A stretch of 64,000 nt of DNA, taken from NCBI GenBank assembly GCA_943789355.1, contig CALSTU010000002.1:558001-622000 (forward strand). The letters run 5' to 3'. Shown piece by piece: positions 53,945-62,886 of the stretch. The notes beneath the pieces were generated by a model. It was not told the DNA's origin and did not search any database. It was given only the letters and a program-made list of their open reading frames with translations. This DNA comes from UBA7430 sp002478765 (GTDB taxonomy: Bacteria; Bacteroidota; Bacteroidia; Flavobacteriales; UBA7430). Each line of letters starts with the position of its first letter. Position 1 is the first letter of the stretch. The translations under genes were made by a program, and so were the position numbers.

Positions 53945-55132
53945 CTAAATAATTGCCAATTCCTTACCAACTTTCGCAAAAGCTGCGATTGCTTTTTGAA
54001 TGTGATGTGATTCATGAGCTGCAGATATTTGAACACGGATGCGTGCCAAATCTTTAGGAACAACGGGGTAGAAGAAACCGATGACATAGATTCCCTCATC
54101 AAGTAATTTATCGGCAAATCGCTGCGCCAATTCTGCATTGTAGAGCATAACCGGTATGATGGCATGTTCACCCGGACGAAGATCAAAACCTTGAGCTTCC
54201 ATTCCTACTCGAAACTGCCTGGCATTCTCTTCCAACTTGTCTCTCAAAAAAGTTGAAACAGAAATTATGTCTAGAACTTTAATTGCTGCACCTACAATAG
54301 AAGGAGCTAAAGAGTTCGAAAACAAATACGGCCGAGAGCGCTGACGCAATAGGTCGACAATTTCCTTTTTAGCCGAAGTAAAACCTCCCATAGCACCACC
54401 CAAAGCTTTTCCCAAAGTACCTGTAATGATGTCTACACGACCCATCACGCCACAATGCTCATGCGTTCCTCTTCCTGTGTTCCCAACAAAACCTGTTGCA
54501 TGCGAATCGTCGACCATCACTAGTGCATCGTACTTATCTGCCAGGTCACAAATCAAGTTGAGTTTTGCCATAGAACCATCCATCGAGAAAATACCATCGG
54601 TAACGATAACTTTGAAACGAGCAGAATGAGCCTCTTGCAATTTAGCTTCCAAATCGTCCATATCATTATTCTTATAGCGATATCGATGCGCTTTGCACAA
54701 TCGAATGCCGTCTATGATGGAAGCATGATTTAAAGCATCCGACACAATCGCATCCTCCTCCGAAAAGAGCGGCTCAAAAAGCCCTCCATTCGCATCAAAA
54801 GCTGCAGCATACAAAATCGTATCCTCCATGCCTAAAAAGTTGGAAATCTTATTTTCTAAGGCTTTATGGATGTCTTGCGTTCCACAAATAAAACGGACTG
54901 AAGACATCCCATAACCTCGAGCGTCCAATGCGTCTTTTGCCGCCCTAACAACCTCAGGGTGGGAAGACAAGCCAAGGTAATTGTTGGCGCAGAAATTAAC
55001 GACCTCCGACTCTTTACTTACCTTAATAGCAGCGCCTTGCGGAGTAAGAATAATGCGCTCTTTTTTATACAAACCCGACGACTTAATATCATGGAGCTGA
55101 TTTTGTAGGTGTGTTTTATAATTTTTATACAA
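53945..55132 (-). CDS. kbl: Glycine C-acetyltransferase (2-amino-3-ketobutyrate CoA ligase)
   Basis: The 395-residue PLP enzyme of the alpha-oxoamine synthase family converts 2-amino-3-oxobutyrate plus CoA to glycine and acetyl-CoA. The pattern FCANNYLGLSSHPEVV, DSHATGFVG near 215 and the PLP-lysine segment TGTLGKALGGAMGGF near 243 are typical. No threonine dehydrogenase gene is beside it. Related family members (serine palmitoyltransferase, AONS) are possible but overall wording fits Kbl best. The 220-base gap downstream holds the rplM promoter and leader. Confidence 0.93.
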   Translation of the reverse strand: MYKNYKTHLQNQLHDIKSSGLYKKERIILTPQGAAIKVSKESEVVNFCANNYLGLSSHPEVVRAAKDALDARGYGMSSVRFICGTQDIHKALENKISNFLGMEDTILYAAAFDANGGLFEPLFSEEDAIVSDALNHASIIDGIRLCKAHRYRYKNNDMDDLEAKLQEAHSARFKVIVTDGIFSMDGSMAKLNLICDLADKYDALVMVDDSHATGFVGNTGRGTHEHCGVMGRVDIITGTLGKALGGAMGGFTSAKKEIVDLLRQRSRPYLFSNSLAPSIVGAAIKVLDIISVSTFLRDKLEENARQFRVGMEAQGFDLRPGEHAIIPVMLYNAELAQRFADKLLDEGIYVIGFFYPVVPKDLARIRVQISAAHESHHIQKAIAAFAKVGKELAII

Positions 55133-55196
55133 ACTGAATTCATCATTAAATTAAAAGATCATTCTAACATTTCTCATTTCACGCGTATTCCTTGAG

Positions 55197-56540
55197 CTAA
55201 ACGACCCCTTGATCCAACATCGCATCGGCCACCTTTACAAAACCAGCAATGTTTGCGCCTTTGATGTAATTTACATGCCCATCGGCATCGGAGCCAAATC
55301 GAACACAAACCTCATGGATGTCGACCATGATGGCGTGCAATCGAGTATCAACCTCCTCGCGCGTCCAATTGTAACGCAGCGAGTTTTGAGACATCTCTAA
55401 TCCAGAAACCGCCACCCCACCTGCATTTGAGGCCTTTCCGGGAGCAAATAATATTTTTCGATCCTCAAAAACGGCGATGGCTTTCGGTGTACATGGCATA
55501 TTTGCACCTTCACTTACGCATACACACCCGTTGTCCACAAGTACAGTTGCATCATCCCCATTGAGCTCATTCTGAGTAGCACATGGAAGTGCTATATCGC
55601 ATGGTACAGACCAAGGTCTTTTGAACTCATGAAATTCACAGCCATACTTATCCGCATAAGCTTTAATCCTTCCTCGTTTTACGTTCTTCAGTTCCATAAC
55701 AAAAGCTAATTTCTCTGCATCAATCCCATCAGGATCGTAAATGTAGCCTGAGGAATCGGATAGGGTAACAACCTTACCGCCCAATTGCGTCACCTTTTCA
55801 CACGCATATTGTGCAACATTCCCAGCTCCAGAAATTACAACCACTTTATCTTTGAAATTATCTCCACGCGTATTCAACATTTGCACTGCAAAATACACAT
55901 TGCCGTAACCGGTAGCTTCCGGACGAATAAGAGAGCCGCCCCAACCGGCTCCTTTGCCAGTAAGAACTCCCGTAAACTCGTTTCTCAACCGCTTGTATTG
56001 CCCAAACATATAGCCAATTTCGCGACCTCCAACTCCAATATCACCGGCAGGAACATCCGTATTCGGTCCGATATGACGAAACAACTCCGACATAAAGCTT
56101 TGACAAAATCGCATCACTTCGTTGTCAGATTTCCCTTTGGGGTCAAAATCAGCGCCCCCTTTACCGCCTCCCATGGGGAGGGTCGTTAAGCTGTTCTTGA
56201 AGACTTGCTCAAAAGCTAAAAACTTAAGAACCCCCAGATTCACCGAAGGGTGAAATCGCAAGCCTCCTTTGTAAGGCCCGATGGCACTGTTCATTTCAAT
56301 CCTAAAACCTCTATTTACCTGTATCTGTCCACCATCATCTACCCAGGGTACACGAAACATCATAACGCGTTCCGGCTCAACCATGCGCTCTAACAACTTC
56401 GCATGTCTGTATTTTGGATTGTTTATGATGAACGGTATAACCGCCTCAGCAACCTCAGTCACCGCTTGTATGAATTCAGGTTCGCTTCCGTTCCTAACTT
56501 TTACAATGTTGATAAACTCCTCTATTTCCTTACCCATCAT
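55197..56540 (-). CDS. gdhA: Glutamate dehydrogenase, NADP-type hexameric
   Basis: The 447-residue enzyme aminates 2-oxoglutarate. Its substrate-binding block PYKGGLRFHPSVNLGVLKFLAFEQVFKN and catalytic PMGGGKGGADFDPKGKS (near 115-135) match the small hexameric, mostly NADP-dependent GDH group of about 450 residues. The nucleotide fold begins VVISGAGNVAQ near 235. It links the TCA intermediate used by SucAB to ammonia assimilation. Confidence 0.95.
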   Translation of the reverse strand: MMGKEIEEFINIVKVRNGSEPEFIQAVTEVAEAVIPFIINNPKYRHAKLLERMVEPERVMMFRVPWVDDGGQIQVNRGFRIEMNSAIGPYKGGLRFHPSVNLGVLKFLAFEQVFKNSLTTLPMGGGKGGADFDPKGKSDNEVMRFCQSFMSELFRHIGPNTDVPAGDIGVGGREIGYMFGQYKRLRNEFTGVLTGKGAGWGGSLIRPEATGYGNVYFAVQMLNTRGDNFKDKVVVISGAGNVAQYACEKVTQLGGKVVTLSDSSGYIYDPDGIDAEKLAFVMELKNVKRGRIKAYADKYGCEFHEFKRPWSVPCDIALPCATQNELNGDDATVLVDNGCVCVSEGANMPCTPKAIAVFEDRKILFAPGKASNAGGVAVSGLEMSQNSLRYNWTREEVDTRLHAIMVDIHEVCVRFGSDADGHVNYIKGANIAGFVKVADAMLDQGVV

Positions 56541-56610
56541 TATGCAATTAATTGATTAATATAATAACAAACCCATTCTATTTAAATATAAAACATCGCA
56601 ACTTTGAATC

Positions 56611-57717
56611 CTATGCTTTTGCATAAAAATTCCCCGGAAGAGCTCTTACCAGACCTTTCATTTCTAGCTGTAAAAGAGCTTCTAATATTTTGGGGATACT
56701 CTGTTTTGTCTGGGTTGCAATGCGATCGATAGAAAGCTTTTCTTGGCTCGCCAAAACCCCCAACAAGGCCTCCTCAACTTTGTTCAACGCAACGAACAGC
56801 TCCACCTGTTTCGTCTCTTTTTTCTCGGAATCAGCATCCCAACCCATGAGGTAGCATAGATCCTCAGCAGACTGAACCAAAGCAGCCTGATTTCTTCGAA
56901 TTAACTGATTGCATCCTTCTGAGTTTTCATCCCCCACCCGTCCGGGCACTGCAAAGACGTCCCTGCTGTATGAATTCGCAATGTCTGCCGTAATAAGAGC
57001 TCCGCCTTTTTTTCGAGCTTCAACCACCAAAGTCGCATCGGACAATCCGGCTATAATTCGATTCCGTTTGGGGAAGTTCTCACGTACAGGGCGAGTTCCG
57101 CTCATAAAGTCGGTAAGCAGCCCTCCTTGACTTTGCATATCTACGGACACCTTGGCATGAACGGATGGGTAAATACGATCCAGTCCATGCGCCAAAACAC
57201 CCAGGGTAGGAATGTTGTATTTCAAACAAGCCTTGTGTGCCGCAAGATCAACCCCATAAGCCAAACCACTAACTACAAGGACGTCCTGAAGGCAACTCAA
57301 ACCTTCAACGATTTGCTCTGTGATTCGCAAACCATAATCTGTTGCCTTTCGGGTTCCCACAATACTGATGATTTTTTTTTCATTCAAATTTATCCCAGCC
57401 CCCTTCTTGTACAAAAGAATGGGCGAGTCGACACATTGTTTCAAACGAAACGGATAATCATCGTCCATAAAGTAAACGGGTTTCACGGCGTTGTGTTCCA
57501 TGAAGCGCAATTCAAACTCAGCAGCGGAAAGTAGATCCTTCGAAACAATAACCTTGGCCAAAACAGACCCAATACCCGGAATCATCATTAAATTTTTTCG
57601 GGGCTCTTTAAAAACAGCTTCTGCAGAACCACAATAAGCAATTAATTTTTTTGCAATGACATCCCCTACCTTGGGTACTTGAGTCAAAGCGATCTGATAT
57701 AGTGTCTCTTGGTTCAT
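56611..57717 (-). CDS. dprA: DNA processing protein DprA
   Basis: DprA binds incoming single-stranded DNA and loads RecA during natural transformation. The 368-residue protein has an N-terminal helix-hairpin-helix region (PGIGSVLAKVI near 48), a Rossmann-like core with SIVGTRKATDYG near 117 and VVSGLAYGVDLAAHKACL near 148, and GTRPVRENFPKRNRIIAGLS near 206, plus a C-terminal winged-helix-like domain (residues 305-368). Its ATG overlaps the TGA of a small upstream frame (ATGA). Confidence 0.94.
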   Translation of the reverse strand: MNQETLYQIALTQVPKVGDVIAKKLIAYCGSAEAVFKEPRKNLMMIPGIGSVLAKVIVSKDLLSAAEFELRFMEHNAVKPVYFMDDDYPFRLKQCVDSPILLYKKGAGINLNEKKIISIVGTRKATDYGLRITEQIVEGLSCLQDVLVVSGLAYGVDLAAHKACLKYNIPTLGVLAHGLDRIYPSVHAKVSVDMQSQGGLLTDFMSGTRPVRENFPKRNRIIAGLSDATLVVEARKKGGALITADIANSYSRDVFAVPGRVGDENSEGCNQLIRRNQAALVQSAEDLCYLMGWDADSEKKETKQVELFVALNKVEEALLGVLASQEKLSIDRIATQTKQSIPKILEALLQLEMKGLVRALPGNFYAKA

Positions 57718-57881
57718 ACAAACTTATTTGCAAATCGTTTCATCAAAAAGGTTGTGTCTGTACTGTCTTTCTCAAATCCATCCTCGACAGAAAGCATCAA
57801 ACAGCATCCTGAGTTCTCTTCAAAAAACACGTTCATGAAACCATCATTTAAGCTTATGAAACTGCCTTGTACAAACATCAT
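57714..57881 (-). CDS. Possible 55-residue protein coupled to dprA
   Basis: This frame begins with two adjacent ATG codons (57881 or 57878), encodes an acidic beta-strand-rich peptide (for example MNVFFEENSGCCLMLSVEDG in the middle) and ends ANKFV with a TGA that overlaps the dprA ATG. The overlap is typical of translational coupling. I do not recognise the family. A second 26-codon frame starting at an upstream ATG overlaps its first half in another frame, so this could also be a decayed gene with a frameshift. It fills most of the 309-base gap before kdsB. Confidence 0.35.
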   Translation of the reverse strand: MMFVQGSFISLNDGFMNVFFEENSGCCLMLSVEDGFEKDSTDTTFLMKRFANKFV

Positions 57882-57972
57882 TCCAACCTACCCAGTGAGC
57901 GGCTAAAATAGAAAGTAATTTCATCAGACAAACTAAAATGAAAAAAGATTTATGAGCGTTCGTTAAGATGTT

Positions 57973-57980
57973 TATCTTTA
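57973..57980 (+). promoter_or_regulatory. Probable -7 box for kdsB
   Basis: TATCTTTA differs at the last base from TAnnTTTG and lies 46 bases before the ATG at 58027. Confidence 0.4.
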
Positions 57981-58026
57981 CATCGTGTGGATCAAAAATC
58001 CACGGCAAACAAACAAAGATGACAAC

Positions 58027-58767
58027 ATGCACATAGGCATTATACCGGCACGTTATGCATCCACAAGGTTTCCGGGCAAACCTCTGGTTGACATTCAAGG
58101 GAAAAGCATGATTCAACGCGTCTATGAACAATGCGAAAAATCATACCTAGATCGCGTTGTGGTCGCCACCGATGACCAGCGGATCATCGATCATGTTCAA
58201 AAATTTGGGGGCGAAGTGGTTCGAACCGCATCGACTCATGTCAGCGGAACAGACCGGATTTCGGAGGCTGCCGAAATCCTAAACTTAGACCCAAAAAGCA
58301 TCCTGGTCAACATTCAAGGTGATGAACCTTTTATCGACCCCGATGACATCCAGCGAATTGGGACTTGTTTTGAGGATGAAAACACTCAAATTGCCACCCT
58401 GGTAAAAAAAATAAAAGACCCCGAAACACTCCACAACCCCAACAGCCCCAAAGTGGTTCTAAACCTCAAGGGTGAAGCGCTTTATTTCTCGAGAGAAGCG
58501 ATACCGCATTTAAAGGGAATTGACCCAAACCAATGGCTCAGCAAAGCTGCTTTTTTCCAGCACATCGGCATCTACGGATTTAGATACGAAGTCCTGAAGG
58601 AGATCACCCAGCTGAAAAGCTCTGTCCTGGAACAAAATGAAGGGTTAGAACAGTTGAGATGGATGGAGAACGGCTACAAGATCCGAACCGCAGAAACCAC
58701 CTCGGATTGTGTTGCCGTAGACTGCCCAGAAGATTTAAAAAGAATCGACGAAAAATTCTTTTCATAA
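58027..58767 (+). CDS. kdsB: 3-deoxy-manno-octulosonate cytidylyltransferase
   Basis: KdsB makes CMP-Kdo, the donor for WaaA (27514-28743). The 246-residue protein starts MHIGIIPARYASTRFPGKPL, the nucleotide-binding signature; VVVATDDQRI, NIQGDEPFI near 93 and FSREAIPH near 156 follow as expected. An in-frame GTG at 57985 would add 14 non-conserved residues and is rejected. The HU/SPOR gene follows after 28 bases. Confidence 0.96.
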   Translation: MHIGIIPARYASTRFPGKPLVDIQGKSMIQRVYEQCEKSYLDRVVVATDDQRIIDHVQKFGGEVVRTASTHVSGTDRISEAAEILNLDPKSILVNIQGDEPFIDPDDIQRIGTCFEDENTQIATLVKKIKDPETLHNPNSPKVVLNLKGEALYFSREAIPHLKGIDPNQWLSKAAFFQHIGIYGFRYEVLKEITQLKSSVLEQNEGLEQLRWMENGYKIRTAETTSDCVAVDCPEDLKRIDEKFFS

Positions 58768-58795
58768 TCGCCGTAATTTCTTAAATTAGCCTCGT

Positions 58796-59767
58796 ATGAA
58801 AGTAGAAGCTTACATCAGCGAATTGTTACACCGTCACGATTGTGTTATCGTGCCCGGAGTGGGTGGTTTTATCACCAACTACCGACCGACTCAAATTCAC
58901 CCGGTAAGCCATACGTTTCGTCCGCCCAGCAAAAGCATCAGCTTCAACGTTCAGTTGAAAAACAACGACGGCTTGTTGGCCAATCACATTGGCGCATGCG
59001 AATCTATTTCTTACGCCTCTGCACAAGAAAAAATCGAGCGCTTTGCCCAAAAGATTCAGAACGATCTAGACCACAAAAAGAAATCGGAAATTTCCAATGT
59101 AGGTGTATTATCCAAAGACCCAAGTGGTAAAATTGTCTTTGAACCAAAATTCACCGCAAACTATCTTTTGGATTCCTTTGGACTGGAAGAGATTCAATCT
59201 CCAGCCATTCTCAGAAAAGCCAAAACGATAAGCCTACAAGAACAAGTGGTTCGAGGAAGCGAAAACATCAAACCGAAGAAAGCCTCTATCAACTGGAGAG
59301 TTGCAGCTGTAATTGTTCCATTGATTGGTTTGAGTGCGGTCGTTTCCCTACAGGATACATCCATGGGTGACAACCTGGCGAATTATGCTTACTTAAATCC
59401 TTTCAAGAAAAAGCCCGCTGCGGTATACGTCCCTCGTCAGGTAGAAAAACCTGCTGAAAAAGTCGTGGTTCTCGAAGAGACAAGCACTCCAGCAAGTCCG
59501 ACTCCAAAGGCGGTGGAAGTAAAACCCACACTTACAACAGCTTCAATGAATTTCCACTTGGTGGCAGGATGCTTCTCCTCAAAAGAAAATGCGGACAACT
59601 TGGTTCAAACATTAAAAACCGAAGGTTACAAGTCTTCCGTGATTGGACAAAATGCAAAAGGCCTTTTCAGAGTGAGCTTCAACTCCTTCTCTACAAGAGA
59701 GCTTGCCCTGGTAGAAATGGACAACATAAAGTCTGTGGGTAAATCCACTTGGCTGCTGAAACAATAG
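58796..59767 (+). CDS. HU-CCDC81 and SPOR domain protein
   Basis: The 323-residue protein has two HU-like DNA-binding-fold units at the N terminus (VEAYISELLHRHDCVIVPGVGGF opens the first, about 1-65; the second, with SNVGVLSKDPSGKIVFEP, runs about 66-130). A single transmembrane helix follows near 165-182 (VAAVIVPLIGLSAVVSL), then a Pro/Lys-rich linker and a C-terminal SPOR domain (about 250-323) that binds denuded peptidoglycan. In Bacteroidota the HU-CCDC81 pair occurs in this arrangement; the HU part faces the cytoplasm. A role in division or chromosome-envelope contact is inferred. Confidence 0.85.
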   Translation: MKVEAYISELLHRHDCVIVPGVGGFITNYRPTQIHPVSHTFRPPSKSISFNVQLKNNDGLLANHIGACESISYASAQEKIERFAQKIQNDLDHKKKSEISNVGVLSKDPSGKIVFEPKFTANYLLDSFGLEEIQSPAILRKAKTISLQEQVVRGSENIKPKKASINWRVAAVIVPLIGLSAVVSLQDTSMGDNLANYAYLNPFKKKPAAVYVPRQVEKPAEKVVVLEETSTPASPTPKAVEVKPTLTTASMNFHLVAGCFSSKENADNLVQTLKTEGYKSSVIGQNAKGLFRVSFNSFSTRELALVEMDNIKSVGKSTWLLKQ

Positions 59768-59805
59768 TCCGACACATCCAACCAACATTTTAAAATCTTT
59801 GCAAA

Positions 59806-60765
59806 CTAATTTACGATGTCATCCACGTCGTGATCCATGCATTGGAAATGCTTTTTCGGGCACTTGGAAAATCCGATTTTGGAACAAGGACGACAGGATA
59901 AATTTTTAATCTCTACCATTTTTGAGCCGGCATCAGTCAAGTAAGGATGCATCCCCAATTCCGGAACGGTATTTCCCCAAACCGAAACAATGCGTTTTTT
60001 AAAGGCAGCAGCAACGTGCATCAAACCGGTGTCGTGAGTGATTACCCACAGCGCCTGCTGAACCAAGCTTGCCGACTCATCCAGCTTAAACTTGCCACAG
60101 GCATTGAACACCTGCGGTCCTATCGCATCCGAAATCGCCTCCCCTTTTGCAGCATCTTCGGGGCCGCCCAAAAGAACGACCGGAGATTTTAGGGCATGGC
60201 AAACTTCGATAAGCTTTGCCAGCGGCATCATCTTCGTGGCGTGTTGTCCACCGATCACCACCGCCACATAGCCTGAAGCATGCGTTTCGGGCAAGCGATT
60301 TAATTCTACTACGGAGCCTTCAGGGATGAAATAATCCAAACCTTCTCCATCGTTTTCCACACCCAGATGTTTCACCGTTTCCAGATAGCGATCTACAATG
60401 TGAACGTCGGGCATCCTTCGGACTTTAAAAGTTACCAACAACCACTTTTGGACGTTCAGTTTCGGAAAGGACTTCGAAGGAACTTTCAAGGCGCTCTTCA
60501 ATCGAAGGGTTCGCAAGTTGTTGTGCAGATCAATCACAAAGTCAAATTGTTCCGCCCTGAGTTTTTGAACCAAGGCATGGTCAACATTTTTGTCTATGGT
60601 ATGCACACGGTCAACGTAAGGATTCGATTCCAGCAAACCGGCAAAAGAAGCTTTGGTAAGGTAATGCACTTCCACAGCCAACTGCTGTTTTACGCAGCGA
60701 ATCACAGGCGTTGTTAAAACAACATCGCCAATAGAGCTGAAACGTATGATGAGTATTTTCTTCAC
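59806..60765 (-). CDS. Glycosyltransferase family 9, heptosyltransferase-like
   Basis: The 319-residue GT-B enzyme transfers heptose or a similar sugar to LPS core. It begins KKILIIRFSSIGDVVLTTPV, typical of ADP-heptose:LPS heptosyltransferases, and has ITHDTGLMHVAAA near 242 and a Cys-rich C terminus (CRPCSKIGFSKCPKKHFQC) seen in many members. The start codon is GTG at 60765. A TATTTTTG box lies 16 bases upstream. It follows ansA by 79 bases. The exact acceptor is unknown. Confidence 0.9.
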   Translation of the reverse strand: MKKILIIRFSSIGDVVLTTPVIRCVKQQLAVEVHYLTKASFAGLLESNPYVDRVHTIDKNVDHALVQKLRAEQFDFVIDLHNNLRTLRLKSALKVPSKSFPKLNVQKWLLVTFKVRRMPDVHIVDRYLETVKHLGVENDGEGLDYFIPEGSVVELNRLPETHASGYVAVVIGGQHATKMMPLAKLIEVCHALKSPVVLLGGPEDAAKGEAISDAIGPQVFNACGKFKLDESASLVQQALWVITHDTGLMHVAAAFKKRIVSVWGNTVPELGMHPYLTDAGSKMVEIKNLSCRPCSKIGFSKCPKKHFQCMDHDVDDIVN

Positions 60766-60781
60766 GGAAGCAGATTTGAAA

Positions 60782-60789
60782 CAAAAATA
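60782..60789 (-). promoter_or_regulatory. -7 promoter box for the GT9 gene
   Basis: TATTTTTG on the minus strand, 16 bases before the GTG start; a TTG lies 16 bases upstream of the box. Confidence 0.5.
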
Positions 60790-60844
60790 AACAAAGCACC
60801 GAGAGCAAAAAGAAGAATGTAAAAAAGATTGGGTTTGGGAGCGA

Positions 60845-61861
60845 CTAAAGCGTCATTTCCCCGCGGAGGTTTGAGGTGATCAGTGCTTTGCGTTCCGTGG
60901 CATCCTCGGTTTGAGCCAAGACAAACATCAGTTTGGTGACGGCCGCTTCAAAGGTCATGTCTTGCCCCGAGAGAACGCCGAAATCTTTCAAGGATTTACT
61001 GGTTTCGTATCGACCCAACTCTACCGAACCTCCCACACATTGGGTGATGTTAAGAATCAGTAGCCCACGAGCAGTGGCCTCTGAGATGGCCAATAAAAAC
61101 CATGCACTGGTGGGGGCATTTCCCGAACCAAACGTCTCCAAGATCACAGCCTCCGTTTCCGGATGGTTCAAGGTATTTTTCACGATGGATTCCGAGATCC
61201 CCGGATACAGCTTCAGCACGCCAATGTTCGGATTGTAGTTCTTGTGTGCAACTAGGCTTCCTTCTCTCAAAGACTTTAAAGCCGTTCGATTGAACTTCAG
61301 ATGCACACCGGCTTCAGCCAGCGGCGGATAATTGACCGAAGCAAAAGCCTCAAAATTTTCAGCATTCACCTTGTGTGTTCGATTCCCGCGATACAGCTGG
61401 TATTCAAAATACACACATACTTCCGGGACAACCGGTTTACCACTTCGGTAGGAAGAAGCAATTTCGATGGACGTAATCAGGTTCTCCTTGGCGTCGGTAC
61501 GAGGCACGCCCGAGGGCAGCTGAGATCCGGTAAGGACGACCGGCTTGTTGAGGTTTTCGAGAAGAAAACTCAGGGCCGAAGCCGTGTAAGCCATGGTATC
61601 CGAGCCGTGCAGAATCACAAATCCGTCGTAGTTGGCATAGGCAGACTCTACGGTTTCGGCCAACTGTATCCACACCCTCGGGTGCATGTTGGACGAATCG
61701 ATGCTCGGCTCGTAGGAATGCACCTCCAGCTCACAGTCCAACTGCTTGAGTTCCGGAATTTGTGCCTGCAGGTTTTCAAAATCAAAGGGAATGAAAGTCC
61801 CGCTGTCCGAATCGTGAACCATGCCGATGGTTCCTCCTGTATATATGAGTAAAATCCGCAT
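60845..61861 (-). CDS. ansA: L-asparaginase, type I
   Basis: The 338-residue cytoplasmic enzyme hydrolyses asparagine to aspartate and ammonia. The first catalytic Thr lies in LLIYTGGTIGMVHDS (Thr7/Thr10 region), the second in LHGSDTMAYTASALSF near 84-99, with VLTGSQLP near 113; the absence of a signal peptide and the length fit type I. The ATG overlaps the stop of tatD by one base, so the pair is coupled. Confidence 0.94.
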   Translation of the reverse strand: MRILLIYTGGTIGMVHDSDSGTFIPFDFENLQAQIPELKQLDCELEVHSYEPSIDSSNMHPRVWIQLAETVESAYANYDGFVILHGSDTMAYTASALSFLLENLNKPVVLTGSQLPSGVPRTDAKENLITSIEIASSYRSGKPVVPEVCVYFEYQLYRGNRTHKVNAENFEAFASVNYPPLAEAGVHLKFNRTALKSLREGSLVAHKNYNPNIGVLKLYPGISESIVKNTLNHPETEAVILETFGSGNAPTSAWFLLAISEATARGLLILNITQCVGGSVELGRYETSKSLKDFGVLSGQDMTFEAAVTKLMFVLAQTEDATERKALITSNLRGEMTL

Positions 61862-62628
61862 TACAGACCAAATATTTTTTTCGAGTTTTCGGTCGTCACC
61901 GCTGCGACCTCTTCCAAGGATACCTGATGCAGGTCGGCCACTTTTTGCGCAATATGAATGAGGTACGAACTTTCGTTTCGCTTCCCTCTGTTGGGGCTGG
62001 GTGCCAAATAAGGGCTGTCGGTTTCCAGCACCAGATGTTTCAAATCAATGTGTTCCACGACTTTGTCCAAACCGGCTTTTTTAAAAGTTACGACCCCACC
62101 TATCCCCAAATGAAAATTCAGGTCTATGGCTTTGTGGGCTTGTTCGAGGGTTCCGGTAAAACAATGAAAAATACCGCGTAGTTTTTCATCCCTCTCCGAC
62201 TCCAACACTTCAAAAACCTCACCAAAAGCATCCCGGCAATGAATGGCAATGGGCAAACCTTTCTCTTTGGCCCAATGAATTTGGGTTCGGAAAGCTTCTT
62301 TTTGCTCCTCTACGAAAGTCTGGTCCCAATACAAATCCATCCCGATCTCACCCACGGCAGAGAAGCCACCGGAGTCCAAATGGGCTTTCAGCACTTGAAG
62401 TTCTTCTTGGAAATCCGACTTCACATGGCAGGGGTGCAGGCCCATCATCGGAAAGCATTTTCCGGGCTGGGCAGCCACCACCTCCATCATCCCTTTTACG
62501 GTATGCTGATCCACGTTGGGAATGAAGATGCGCTCCACCCCTTCCTCAAAGGCGCGTGCAATCATCTCTTGTCGATCCTCGGCAAATTTCGCGTCGTACA
62601 GATGGCTGTGTGTATCGGTTAAAATCAT
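61861..62628 (-). CDS. tatD: TatD-family metal-dependent DNase
   Basis: The 255-residue TIM-barrel hydrolase carries TDTHSHLYD (metal His residues at 6 and 8), AVGEIGMDLYW near 91, IHCRDAFGE near 127 and LETDSPYLAP near 202. TatD enzymes are 3'-5' exonucleases/DNases involved in DNA repair or turnover. It leads the tatD-ansA pair. Confidence 0.94.
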   Translation of the reverse strand: MILTDTHSHLYDAKFAEDRQEMIARAFEEGVERIFIPNVDQHTVKGMMEVVAAQPGKCFPMMGLHPCHVKSDFQEELQVLKAHLDSGGFSAVGEIGMDLYWDQTFVEEQKEAFRTQIHWAKEKGLPIAIHCRDAFGEVFEVLESERDEKLRGIFHCFTGTLEQAHKAIDLNFHLGIGGVVTFKKAGLDKVVEHIDLKHLVLETDSPYLAPSPNRGKRNESSYLIHIAQKVADLHQVSLEEVAAVTTENSKKIFGL

Positions 62629-62717
62629 GAATCAAATGTACACTTTTTGCCTCAGGCGGAACATCGGCAAAAGGCTATTCTTTATCAAAAAAAAAGACTA
62701 TTTTAGCCTCCCGATTT

Positions 62718-62802
62718 AGAGAGGTGGCCGAGTGGCTTAAGGCGCACGCTTGGAAAGCGTGTATACAGCAATGTATCGGGGGTTCGAATCCCTTCCTCTC
62801 TG
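62718..62802 (+). tRNA. tRNA-Ser (anticodon GGA)
   Basis: The seven-pair acceptor AGAGAGG/CCTCTCT, the D arm GCC...GGC, the anticodon stem CACGC/GCGTG with loop TTGGAAA (anticodon GGA), the long variable arm (about 62762-62777), and the GGTTCGAATC T loop fold fully. The two outer T-stem pairs are G-U. CCA is not encoded (G73 is followed by CAAA). A terminator follows at 62809. A TATTTTAG box at about 62699-62706 may be its promoter. Confidence 0.97.
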
Positions 62803-62808
62803 CAAAAG

Positions 62809-62833
62809 AATCCCGCGAAATGCGGGATTTTTT
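62809..62833 (+). terminator. Terminator of tRNA-Ser
   Basis: AATCCCGC and GCGGGATT pair around GAAAT, then a T-run ends at 62833. Confidence 0.9.
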
Positions 62834-62834
62834 G

Positions 62835-62873
62835 TTTTTAAGCCTTTCAAGTGTACTTGTAAAGGCTTAAAAA
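62835..62873. repeat. Large perfect hairpin downstream of tRNA-Ser
   Basis: Thirteen bases (62835-62847) pair exactly with 62861-62873, and CAAG/CTTG extend the stem inside with one bulged T around a TGTA loop. The T-run after the previous hairpin merges into its 5' arm. It could be a second terminator or a mobile-element end. Confidence 0.8.
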
Positions 62874-62886
62874 TAAAAAAGACCAG

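Noticed and set aside
55785..57534. Long plus-strand open frames of 130-135 codons opposite gdhA and dprA
   Set aside because: They lie fully antisense to well-conserved genes, have no domain-like content, and arise from codon bias on the coding strand.
60766..60850. A hydrophobic frame (FYILLFALGALFIFVSNLLP) whose TGA overlaps the GTG start of the GT9 gene
   Set aside because: No start codon exists in that frame back into ansA, and the GT9 promoter box lies inside it.
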